Shown piece by piece: positions 1-4,613 of a stretch of 5,462 bases of DNA. The position numbers and the translations under genes were made by a program. Under the pieces are notes generated by a model. It had not been told where the DNA came from. It searched no databases and saw nothing but the letters and a program-made list of their open reading frames with translations. Within the stretch, counting starts at the first letter, position 1. Each line of letters opens with the position of its first letter. The DNA comes from an uncultured Chloroflexota bacterium (GTDB lineage Bacteria > Chloroflexota > Limnocylindria > Limnocylindrales > CSP1-4). Where the stretch lies: NCBI GenBank assembly GCA_903924005.1, contig CAIXZV010000562.1, forward strand, positions 1 through 5,462, in the 5' to 3' direction.

Positions 1-937
1 CAGCAAGCCCCAGCGCCGCGGCCGCTCTGCCAGGCCGACCTGACGCTCGAGCCGCGAGCGCCACGCCCGCCATGACGCCCGCGCGCACCACCGACGGCGA
101 CGCGCCCGCCACCACGACGTACAGCGTGATGGTCCCGGCCACCGCCACCGAGACCACGCGTCGTGACCGCCCGCGCATCAACGCGCTCACCAGACCCGCG
201 ACAATGGCGATGTTCCATCCGGAGATGGCCACCACGTGGCTGACGCCGGCCGTAGCAAAGTCCGCGGCGAGCTGGCGGTCAACCCGCTCCCGCAGACCGA
301 TGAGGATCCCTGCCGCAAGCCCCGCCTCCGGCTCCGGCATCGAGCGCTGGAGGGCATCACCCGCGCCGTCTCGGATGGCCTGGAGCGACGGCCACGGCGG
401 CGGGCGGACGATCCGCAGCGACGTGGCCCGGAGGCTCCCGGCAGCGCCTGTGCGGCGCAGGTACTCGCCGTACGGGTCACCCGCGGGCGGTGGCTCCAGG
501 CGTCCCGCAACCGCCACAACGGCGCCCGCAGCAACCGTGGGGAACCCCGGCAGCGTTGCCGCCACGGATACCGGCCCCGCGTCCGTGGCAAGGTCCAGAC
601 GCGCAATCTGGCTGCCGTCCTTGGGCGACCCGACGGACGCAACGTCCGCGGTCCACGGCCCGGCGCCCGCCGCGTCCAGACCCAGCGGCGCTGCCTCAGG
701 GAACACCAGCACGCGCAGGCCAAGCAGCAGCGCGCCCACCCCAATGGCCACAACCCGCGGCCGCCAGACCGGGGCTGCGCCTTGCGCTCCCAGCGCTACG
801 TGGGCGGTCACCGCCAGCGCAAACCCGCAGGCCGCCACAGGCGCCGGTTGCGCGCCAAGCAAGACCGCCGCTCCCCCAAGGACCACGCCGATAGCCAGCC
901 AGGCTCCACGCGGCATCCCCGCGCCGACCCGGCTCAT
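1..937 (-). CDS. comEC: ComEC/Rec2-type DNA-uptake channel, N-terminal part (partial, runs off left edge)
   Basis: Reading the minus strand from ATG at 937-935 gives 312 uninterrupted codons to the window edge, so the C-terminal part is missing. ComEC is the polytopic inner-membrane channel that passes single-stranded DNA into the cytosol during natural transformation. Residues 12-28 and about 62-80 are hydrophobic segments. Residues 93-180 form a DUF4131-like beta-rich (OB-fold-like) region. Residues 203-312 match the start of the Competence domain: EAGLAAGILIG near 204-214, SHVVAISGWNIAIVAG at 233-248 (the usual form is xHxxAxSGLHxxxxxG), and GASPSVVRAGVMA at 278-290, corresponding to the family's PSxxRAxxM block. 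The gene starts 10 bases after the comEA stop, which indicates an operon with coupled translation. Only a weak GGTGGCGG-like Shine-Dalgarno precedes the ATG. The metallo-beta-lactamase-like C-terminal domain of longer family members, if present, lies outside the window. Family assignment is firm. Confidence 0.93.
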   Translation of the reverse strand, partial: MSRVGAGMPRGAWLAIGVVLGGAAVLLGAQPAPVAACGFALAVTAHVALGAQGAAPVWRPRVVAIGVGALLLGLRVLVFPEAAPLGLDAAGAGPWTADVASVGSPKDGSQIARLDLATDAGPVSVAATLPGFPTVAAGAVVAVAGRLEPPPAGDPYGEYLRRTGAAGSLRATSLRIVRPPPWPSLQAIRDGAGDALQRSMPEPEAGLAAGILIGLRERVDRQLAADFATAGVSHVVAISGWNIAIVAGLVSALMRGRSRRVVSVAVAGTITLYVVVAGASPSVVRAGVMAGVALAARASGRPGRAAAALGLA

Positions 938-947
938 GCCGCCACCG

Positions 948-1676
948 TCATGGGCCCACCGTGACGCGGCTGCGGATCTTGGTGAGGATCGCCTGGCCAA
1001 GCACCTTGCGGCTCACCAGTTCGTCCAGCGTGCGAAATGGCTTCTCCGCGCGAGCCGCGATGATCTTGGCCGCCGTTGCCGGGCCGATGCCTGGGAGCGC
1101 ATCAAGCGCCTCCGCCGTAGCGTGGTTGATGTCCACGAGACCGCCCGCCCCTGCGCCCGCGACACTCCCTCCACCTGTCTTGCCCGTTGGCCCCGGCCCG
1201 GCCGTGGCCGCAGCCGCCGCCTCCTCCCGCGACGGCACGTGGATCTCGTCACCGTCCGCCAGTCTCCGCGCCAGGTTGAGCGCGAGGTCCGCCGCCAGGG
1301 TGTCCACCCGCGGTCCGTAGCCGCCTGCGGCCTCGATTGCGTCACCCACCCGTGAACCTGGCGGCAGCCGATACAGGCCCGGGCGCCGCACGGCACCGCC
1401 CACCTCCACAACCAGCAGCGCAGCGGGACTTGCGCCGACGCTCGCCTCTGCGGACGCCAAGGGATCCTGGCCACCCTGAGCCGCGACCAGCGCCTCGGGC
1501 CGCGCGGCCCCAACCACGGCCACCACGGCCACAGCCACGGCGACTGCAGCCGCCCCGACGGCGAGCCATCGGCGCCTCCGGTCCGGCTCTGCCGCCGTTG
1601 CGGCCGAGGCATCGGGCGCAGCCGTACCCGGCGCGGCATCATCAATCACGCGCCACGGCGTGCTGGATGGCTCCAC
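948..1676 (-). CDS. comEA: ComEA competence DNA receptor (SLBB + helix-hairpin-helix)
   Basis: ComEA is a membrane-anchored double-stranded DNA-binding protein that captures transforming DNA outside the cytoplasmic membrane and hands it to ComEC. With the preferred GTG start at 1676 it has 242 residues. It shows a short cytoplasmic N-terminus ending in a DRRRRW basic stretch (residues 32-37), one Ala/Val-rich transmembrane helix (about 38-59), an SLBB (soluble-ligand-binding beta-grasp) domain (about 87-147, with VEVGGAVRRPGLYRLPPGSR), a flexible Gly/Ala/Thr/Pro linker (about 151-179), and a C-terminal tandem helix-hairpin-helix domain (180-242, with VDINHATAEALDALPGIGPATA and a second HhH around SRKVLGQAILTKI). 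I chose GTG 1676 because GGGGAG lies 9 bases upstream (1691-1686). The open frame continues to GTG 1814 (288 residues), but that extension has no family similarity that I recognise and contains a strong inverted repeat. Identification is very secure; the start is moderately so. Confidence 0.95.
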   Translation of the reverse strand: MEPSSTPWRVIDDAAPGTAAPDASAATAAEPDRRRRWLAVGAAAVAVAVAVVAVVGAARPEALVAAQGGQDPLASAEASVGASPAALLVVEVGGAVRRPGLYRLPPGSRVGDAIEAAGGYGPRVDTLAADLALNLARRLADGDEIHVPSREEAAAAATAGPGPTGKTGGGSVAGAGAGGLVDINHATAEALDALPGIGPATAAKIIAARAEKPFRTLDELVSRKVLGQAILTKIRSRVTVGP

Positions 1677-1685
1677 GAGCGGCAG

Positions 1686-1691
1686 CTCCCC
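1686..1691 (-). promoter_or_regulatory. Ribosome binding site deciding the comEA start
   Basis: On the minus strand this reads GGGGAG, 9 bases before GTG at 1676-1674. The upstream in-frame GTG at 1814 has no comparable purine-rich site. This supports the shorter, 242-residue ComEA and leaves roughly 140 bases as leader or promoter DNA. Confidence 0.55.
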
Positions 1692-1747
1692 GGCGGGGGT
1701 ACGGGCGGAAGAGGACGAGTTGCCAGACGGCAGACGAGGGCGGACGA

Positions 1748-1785
1748 TCCGGCCCCCGCCGGGGGCACGTCCTTCGGGGGCCGGA
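1748..1785 (-). repeat. Perfect 11-bp inverted repeat (leader hairpin) upstream of comEA
   Basis: TCCGGCCCCCG at 1748-1758 is exactly complementary to CGGGGGCCGGA at 1775-1785, with a 16-base loop. A second hairpin, GCCCCC at 1752-1757 with GGGGGC at 1761-1766 and a 3-base loop, uses the same left-arm bases, so the two structures exclude each other. No T-run follows on either strand, so this is not a standard intrinsic terminator. If comEA starts at GTG 1676, the structure lies in the leader 57-94 bases before the Shine-Dalgarno. If it starts at GTG 1814, it lies inside the coding region. A regulatory role is inference. Confidence 0.5.
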
Positions 1786-1810
1786 GGTCCAGCGCAAACA
1801 GTAGCGACGC

Positions 1811-1830
1811 CCACTTATCGGCCACTTATC
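1811..1830. repeat. Tandem direct repeat CCACTTATC x2 in the divergent comEA/DUF1232 promoter region
   Basis: CCACTTATC occurs at 1811-1819 and again at 1822-1830, an 11-base period (about one helical turn). Read on the minus strand it is GATAAGTGG twice. It lies 7 bases upstream of a weak minus-strand -10-like TACTGT (1803-1798), between the divergent comEA and DUF1232 genes. The helical phasing would suit a pair of regulator half-sites, but no regulator can be named from the sequence. Confidence 0.4.
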
Positions 1831-1873
1831 TGCCGCCGCGCCCCGACGCGCGACGCCTCCGCCCCGGAAGCCC

Positions 1874-1879
1874 TAGCAT
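1874..1879 (+). promoter_or_regulatory. Candidate -10 element for a leaderless DUF1232 transcript
   Basis: TAGCAT fits the bacterial -10 pattern TAnnnT and ends 6 bases before the GTG start at 1886, so transcription would start at or next to the start codon. No good Shine-Dalgarno is visible: the nearest purine run, GGAAG at 1866-1870, is 15 bases away. Leaderless transcripts are common in Actinomycetota and Deinococcus-like bacteria. No convincing -35 was found. Confidence 0.35.
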
Positions 1880-1885
1880 CGGCAC

Positions 1886-2491
1886 GTGACCGACGAGCCA
1901 TTCCCGCGCGCACGCTTTGAAGCCTTGGTGAGGCGCCTGCCCGCCTACCTGAAGCTCGCCTGGCGGCTTGTGCGCGACCCGCTGCTCAGCCGCACGCGCC
2001 GGGCGGCGCTCGTGGCCGCTGCTGGCTACCTCGTCTCGCCCATCGACGCCGTCCCGGGCGCCATCCCCGTGCTGGGCCAGCTTGACGACCTCGCCGTCGC
2101 CATCGGTGCCATCAAGCTTGCGCTGGCCGGCCTCTCACCGGAGCGGCGCCGCGAGCACCTGACGGCGGTGGGCCTCGTCGAGGCGGACCTCATGGCAGAT
2201 CTGCGCGGCATCGGCGCCATCACCGCGTGGATCCTGCGCAAGGGCGCGCGCGTGACGGCGCGAGGTGCCCGCATCGGCGCGCGGGCTGCCGTCACCGGGG
2301 CTGGGCTGGTGGCCGATGGCGCCAAGGCGATTGGCGGGGCATCGCTGCGCGCAGCCGGCCGAGGCAATGACGCCCTGCGCGCACGCCTCGCCGAGCGTCG
2401 CGGCCGGAAAGGGCGGTCGAAGCTGCCCGAGACGCTTGAGATCGAGGCCGACGTGGTGGAGCGCGACACCCCGCCGGACCCCAGCCCGTAA
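1886..2491 (+). CDS. DUF1232 (YkvA-like) membrane-associated protein
   Basis: This encodes 201 residues from GTG 1886 to TAA 2489-2491. Residues 39-76 carry the DUF1232 signature: a hydrophobic stretch (ALVAAAGYLVSPIDAVPGAI) followed by PVLGQLDDLAVAIGAIK. The core SPIDAVPGxIPVLGxLDDLAV is the most conserved block of the family, usually found in small membrane proteins of unknown function. Residues 13-32 form an amphipathic helix rich in Arg. The C-terminal half (about 105-180) is unusually rich in Ala, Gly and Arg and looks like a long helical or partly disordered basic tail; many family members end soon after the core. The last residues are acidic and proline-rich. It is divergent from comEA and convergent with the LLM gene, so it is probably a single-gene unit. 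Its stop codon lies inside repeat copy A. The biochemical role is unknown. Family call is confident. Confidence 0.87.
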   Translation: MTDEPFPRARFEALVRRLPAYLKLAWRLVRDPLLSRTRRAALVAAAGYLVSPIDAVPGAIPVLGQLDDLAVAIGAIKLALAGLSPERRREHLTAVGLVEADLMADLRGIGAITAWILRKGARVTARGARIGARAAVTGAGLVADGAKAIGGASLRAAGRGNDALRARLAERRGRKGRSKLPETLEIEADVVERDTPPDPSP

Positions 2492-2511
2492 CACTCATCC
2501 GGGTGGTGGTA
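2481..2511 (-). repeat. 31-base repeat, copy A (inverted relative to B and C)
   Basis: Read on the minus strand from 2511, this starts TACCACCACCC and has the core GAGTGTTACGGGC. It aligns without gaps to copy B (23 of 31 identical) and copy C (23 of 31). The copy overlaps the last codons and TAA stop of the DUF1232 gene. With copy B it forms a perfect 11-bp inverted pair (2501-2511 with 2571-2581), which could pair across a 59-base loop. Confidence 0.6.
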
Positions 2512-2570
2512 ACCGCCACCGACGCCGCTCAAGCACACCCGATCGGCCCAAATCGCTCCGATTCATGCCG

Positions 2571-2601
2571 TACCACCACCCACGCGAGTATTACGGCCAG
2601 A
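2571..2601 (+). repeat. 31-base repeat, copy B
   Basis: This begins TACCACCACCC and has the core GAGTATTACGGCC at 2587-2599. It aligns ungapped with copy C 40 bases downstream (21 of 31 identical) and with inverted copy A (23 of 31). It also contains the left arm of a local 7-bp hairpin: CGCGAGT at 2583-2589 pairs with ACTCGCG at 2601-2607 around an 11-base loop. That hairpin is not shared by the other copies, so what the copies have in common is primary sequence, not structure. Confidence 0.6.
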
Positions 2602-2610
2602 CTCGCGCCG

Positions 2611-2641
2611 TAGCACCCACCGGGTGAGTATTGCGGCCTCG
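2611..2641 (+). repeat. 31-base repeat, copy C
   Basis: This begins TAGCACCCACC and has the core GAGTATTGCGGCC at 2627-2639, one base different from copy B's core. It lies exactly 40 bases after copy B in the same orientation and 13 bases before the stop codon end of the LLM gene at 2654. A small local hairpin, CACCC/GGGTG around 3 bases (2614-2626), is present only here. Between copies A and B (2512-2570) I see nothing beyond short imperfect palindromes. Confidence 0.6.
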
Positions 2642-2653
2642 GCCTCGGCGCCG

Positions 2654-3592
2654 TCAGCCCTTCGCGAGCAGCGCCCGAACCTCGGTGGCAAACCGCGTCA
2701 TCGACTCCTCGTCGTAGTTTGCCGGGATCCCCGCGATCAGGTGCTTGTACCCGAGATCCAGGTAGGGCGCGATCTTCTCAGCCACGTCCTCCGGCGTCCC
2801 AACCGGCTGGTCCGCCCAGGGGACGGCGATCCGGTTGCGATCAAACGCCTCCTTGTAGAGCCGCTCGGCCTCGGCCCGGTTGTCGCGGATGAACACCGTG
2901 CCCACGCCCGTTGTTCGCTCAATCTCGGCGGGATCGCGCCCAACGGTCTCGCAGTGCTGGAGCAGCACGGACTCCTTGTGCCGCACGCCCTCCACGCCGC
3001 CGCCAACGTTGTTCATGTCGCCGTACTTCGCGACCAGCTTGAGCGTGACCTGCTCGCCGCCGCCGCCGATGCAGATGGGCAGGTGCTTCTGGATGGGCAG
3101 GGGATCGTTGCGCGTGTTCTGGCTCTTGTAGTGCGGACCGGCCGCCGTGGGCTCCGTCCCGTCAAACATCCCGCGCATGATCGGCAGGGCCTCGCCAAGC
3201 CAGCGCAGCCGCTCAGGGAAACCCGAGCCGAAATCGATCCCGAAGTCTTGGTGCTCTTCCTCAAACCAGGCGCCGCCGATGCCGAGGATGGCGCGGCCGC
3301 CGCTGATGTGGTCCAACGTGGTGGCCATCTTGGCGGTCAGCGCCGGATTGCGGAATGTGTTGGCACCAACCATGAGGCCGATGCGCACGCGCTTGGTGGC
3401 CTGCGCCCAGGCGGTGATCGTCAGCCAGCCCTCGAAGTTGGGGCCATGGGAGTCGCCGACGATGGGGTAGACGTGGTCCCAGGTCCAGAGCGAGTCGTAG
3501 CCCAGCTCGTCGGCGCGGACGCCGGCGGCCAGCAGGGCCGGCCATTGGGTGTACTGGTTCCAACAGAGGGCGCCAAGCTTGATGTCAGTCAT
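2654..3592 (-). CDS. LLM-class F420-type oxidoreductase (luciferase-like monooxygenase family)
   Basis: This encodes 312 residues from ATG 3592 to TGA at 2656-2654. It belongs to the bacterial luciferase-like superfamily (TIM barrel), most like the F420-dependent group typified by TIGR03560. Seen: the N-terminal strand KLGALCWNQY, then GVRADELGYDSLWTWDHVYP (residues 24-43, with the conserved WxxDH), RVRIGLMVGANTFRNPALTAK (68-88), the hallmark SGGRAILGIGGAWFEEEH (97-114) with DFGIDFGS and the ERLRWLGEALPIMRGMF helix, and LPICIGGGGEQVTLKLVAKYGD (171-192) in the cofactor phosphate-binding region. Length is normal for the family. It probably uses reduced or oxidised F420; FMN cannot be excluded, and the substrate cannot be predicted. 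It follows the cupin gene in the same direction, 57 bases away, and has its own candidate promoter next to the start. No Shine-Dalgarno is visible. Confidence 0.9.
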   Translation of the reverse strand: MTDIKLGALCWNQYTQWPALLAAGVRADELGYDSLWTWDHVYPIVGDSHGPNFEGWLTITAWAQATKRVRIGLMVGANTFRNPALTAKMATTLDHISGGRAILGIGGAWFEEEHQDFGIDFGSGFPERLRWLGEALPIMRGMFDGTEPTAAGPHYKSQNTRNDPLPIQKHLPICIGGGGEQVTLKLVAKYGDMNNVGGGVEGVRHKESVLLQHCETVGRDPAEIERTTGVGTVFIRDNRAEAERLYKEAFDRNRIAVPWADQPVGTPEDVAEKIAPYLDLGYKHLIAGIPANYDEESMTRFATEVRALLAKG

Positions 3593-3598
3593 GCATGA

Positions 3599-3604
3599 AG
3601 TCTA
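3599..3604 (-). promoter_or_regulatory. Candidate -10 (TAGACT) for the LLM gene, leaderless spacing
   Basis: On the minus strand TAGACT ends 6 bases before the ATG at 3592, the same 6-base spacing seen at the DUF1232 gene. Transcription would begin at the start codon, which fits the lack of a Shine-Dalgarno. It sits in a 10-base word, GGCCTAGACT (3608-3599), that recurs exactly upstream of the cupin gene (4054-4045). No recognisable -35 was found. Confidence 0.45.
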
Positions 3605-3605
3605 G

Positions 3606-3617
3606 GCCCGATCGGGC
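3606..3617. promoter_or_regulatory. 12-bp perfect palindrome, possible operator before the LLM gene
   Basis: GCCCGATCGGGC is a perfect palindrome starting 1 base upstream of the candidate -10 TAGACT, i.e. in the -35/-10 spacer, where a repressor would block RNA polymerase. It could equally be part of the 3' end of the cupin transcript; it has no T-run, so it is not a typical terminator. The role is inferred from position only. Confidence 0.35.
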
Positions 3618-3649
3618 GAGCCGCCCGGCACCGTCCCAGCCCCGCAGGA

Positions 3650-3991
3650 TCACGCCTTGCTGACGATGTCGATCGAGATCTCCACCGCCGGGATCGTGCC
3701 CCGGTTCTCCAGCCAGTGGGTGGTGTTGCGGTCCTCCGGCCAGCCGAGACCCGGCCCGTACTCGGTCGCACCGCCATCGCGATGATCGGTGATGACGCCC
3801 TGCAGGATGTACACCGTGCCTGGCCTGCCCTTGTGGTCGTGGACCGGGCCGAAGACGGCGCCCGGTTCAAACGTGAACATCCGCATCCGAAGCTGGCGAC
3901 CCTCCATGCCCTCGATCTCGCCCTCAAGGTCCATCGTTGCCAGAAGCTTCGACGTGACGCCCTGCGTCTCGGGCGCCTGTTCGTCACCCAC
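3650..3991 (-). CDS. Small single-domain cupin protein
   Basis: This encodes 113 residues from GTG 3991 to TGA at 3652-3650. It is a Cupin_2-like beta-barrel: motif 1 is GPVHDHKGRPGTVYILQG (residues 48-65) with the His-x-His metal ligands H51 and H53, and motif 2 is WPEDRNTTHWLENRG (84-98) with H92 and the conserved N96. The glutamate expected a few residues after HxH is missing: the stretch reads KGRPGTVY, so metal binding would rest on three histidines or the site is altered. The start is set by GAGGAG (4003-3998), 6 bases before GTG, the best ribosome site in the window. The gene lies upstream of and in line with the LLM oxidoreductase. Cupins of this size are enzymes, isomerases or ligand sensors; which one cannot be told here. 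Confidence 0.85.
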   Translation of the reverse strand: MGDEQAPETQGVTSKLLATMDLEGEIEGMEGRQLRMRMFTFEPGAVFGPVHDHKGRPGTVYILQGVITDHRDGGATEYGPGLGWPEDRNTTHWLENRGTIPAVEISIDIVSKA

Positions 3992-3997
3992 GGTGCG

Positions 3998-4003
3998 CTC
4001 CTC
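3998..4003 (-). promoter_or_regulatory. Ribosome binding site of the cupin gene
   Basis: GAGGAG on the minus strand, 6 bases before the GTG at 3991. It fixes the start, since the open frame extends upstream to a stop at 4033-4031 without another ATG or GTG. Confidence 0.6.
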
Positions 4004-4044
4004 ACTCCCGGTCCGGGTCGCGGCCTGAGATCAGCCCAGGACTC

Positions 4045-4050
4045 AGTCTA
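4045..4050 (-). promoter_or_regulatory. Candidate -10 (TAGACT) for the cupin gene
   Basis: TAGACT on the minus strand lies within GGCCTAGACT (4054-4045), an exact copy of the word upstream of the LLM gene. Transcription would start near 4038, giving a leader of about 45 bases that carries the GAGGAG ribosome site. No clear -35 can be assigned. Confidence 0.4.
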
Positions 4051-4149
4051 GGCCGCGTTGCGATGACGCTGGCTCGGGAACCAAACGGTAACGAGACGAT
4101 GACCGGGCGCCAATCGCTCGGGCGGTGATCCTCGGGCAGTCTCGGGACG

Positions 4150-4167
4150 GGCCGGAACCCGCCGGCC
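4150..4167. repeat. 6-bp inverted repeat in the divergent region before the CxxC protein gene
   Basis: GGCCGG at 4150-4155 pairs with CCGGCC at 4162-4167 around a 6-base loop. It lies 24 bases before ATG 4192 and just upstream of the GGAG at 4177-4180. In DNA this rich in GC such a stem can arise by chance. The rest of 4051-4149 shows only four scattered CTCGGG words (4073, 4117, 4131, 4141). Confidence 0.25.
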
Positions 4168-4191
4168 GCCCGAACTGGAGTGTCCCACGCT

Positions 4192-4398
4192 ATGAAGTAC
4201 GACCGATCTCTCTTGTACGTCCTCGAGGGCGAGCTTGACCGAAACCCCACCTGCGCCATCTGCGGCACCCGCAACGAGATCCGCGCCGAGGGAGACCGCC
4301 TCATCCTCGAGTGCGGCGCAAGCAACAATCCCCGCGGACTCCTCGCCCGCGCGCTCTACGCGATCCTGCCCCACGAGCGGATGCAGATCGTGCCTTGA
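4192..4398 (+). CDS. Small hypothetical protein with a CxxC motif (zinc-ribbon-like)
   Basis: This encodes 68 residues from ATG 4192 to TGA 4396-4398. I do not recognise a named family. The N-terminus MKYDRSLLYVLEGELDRN looks like a short helix, followed by C21-A-I-C24 in a knuckle-like turn, a charged beta hairpin (NEIRAEGDRLILECG) with C41, and a helix (PRGLLARALYAILP). CxxC plus a third Cys about 16 residues later resembles a zinc ribbon that has lost its fourth Cys; H61 could be a distant ligand, or the motif could be redox-active. GGAG lies 11 bases before ATG 4192, a little far. GTG 4180, in the same frame, would add MSHA and has no ribosome site. It is transcribed divergently from the cupin. 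Codon use is GC-rich like its neighbours, which supports a real gene. Confidence 0.6.
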   Translation: MKYDRSLLYVLEGELDRNPTCAICGTRNEIRAEGDRLILECGASNNPRGLLARALYAILPHERMQIVP

Positions 4399-4613
4399 GG
4401 CCTGACCCTACCCGGAAGCGATGGCACCAGGCTCATGTTCGCCCTAACACCAAGTTGCCGCGGCGCGGCGGGGTTCTCCATGGATGCTTCGACGCCGGTT
4501 CGGTCACTGTTCCGGGCGTGGCCTGAACTGGACACTTGCCTCGGCGCACTAGGATGGCGAGCAGCCCCTGACAAGTAGGGGATCCGGAGCACTATGCGCT
4601 GGGGGTGCCTAGG
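4399..4613. other. Intergenic region with no gene seen; small leader hairpin near its end
   Basis: These 215 bases hold no credible gene on either strand. Noted elements are an odd palindrome, GCCGCGGCGCGGC (4457-4469), which lacks a T-run and so is weak as a terminator for the CxxC gene; a hairpin CCCCT/AGGGG with a 7-base loop (4565-4581) in the leader of the exported-protein gene; and a -10-like TAGGAT (4550-4555) with no convincing -35. The word CTAGGATGG occurs at 4549-4557 and again at 4609-4617 across the start codon. Confidence 0.35.

Noticed and set aside
187..753. 188-codon minus-strand open frame
   Set aside because: It overlaps comEC in a different frame and gives a Cys/Arg/Trp-rich sequence with no domain character.
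72..1355. 427-codon open frame on the plus strand
   Set aside because: It lies antisense to comEC and comEA, both recognised by conserved motifs. The translated product is a low-complexity Arg/Pro/Ala/Ser sequence typical of a shadow frame in high-GC DNA.
2026..2538. 170-codon minus-strand open frame across the DUF1232 gene
   Set aside because: It is antisense to the DUF1232 gene, and the product is Arg/Ser/Ala-rich. Its YHHPDECYG stretch only reflects repeat copy A.
2571..2641. CRISPR-like array from copies B and C
   Set aside because: There are only two direct copies, they are diverged, and they are separated by 9 bases, far too little for spacers. No cas genes are present.
2624..3598. 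324-codon plus-strand open frame
   Set aside because: It is fully antisense to the LLM oxidoreductase, which shows family motifs throughout; this frame is its mirror.
4457..4469. GC palindrome as intrinsic terminator of the CxxC gene
   Set aside because: The stem has almost no loop unless shortened, and no run of T follows.
4399..4613. Possible tRNA or other structured RNA gene in the intergenic gap
   Set aside because: I found no tRNA T-arm, anticodon-arm or acceptor pairing; the GGTTCGGTCAC stretch near 4498 does not match the T-loop pattern.
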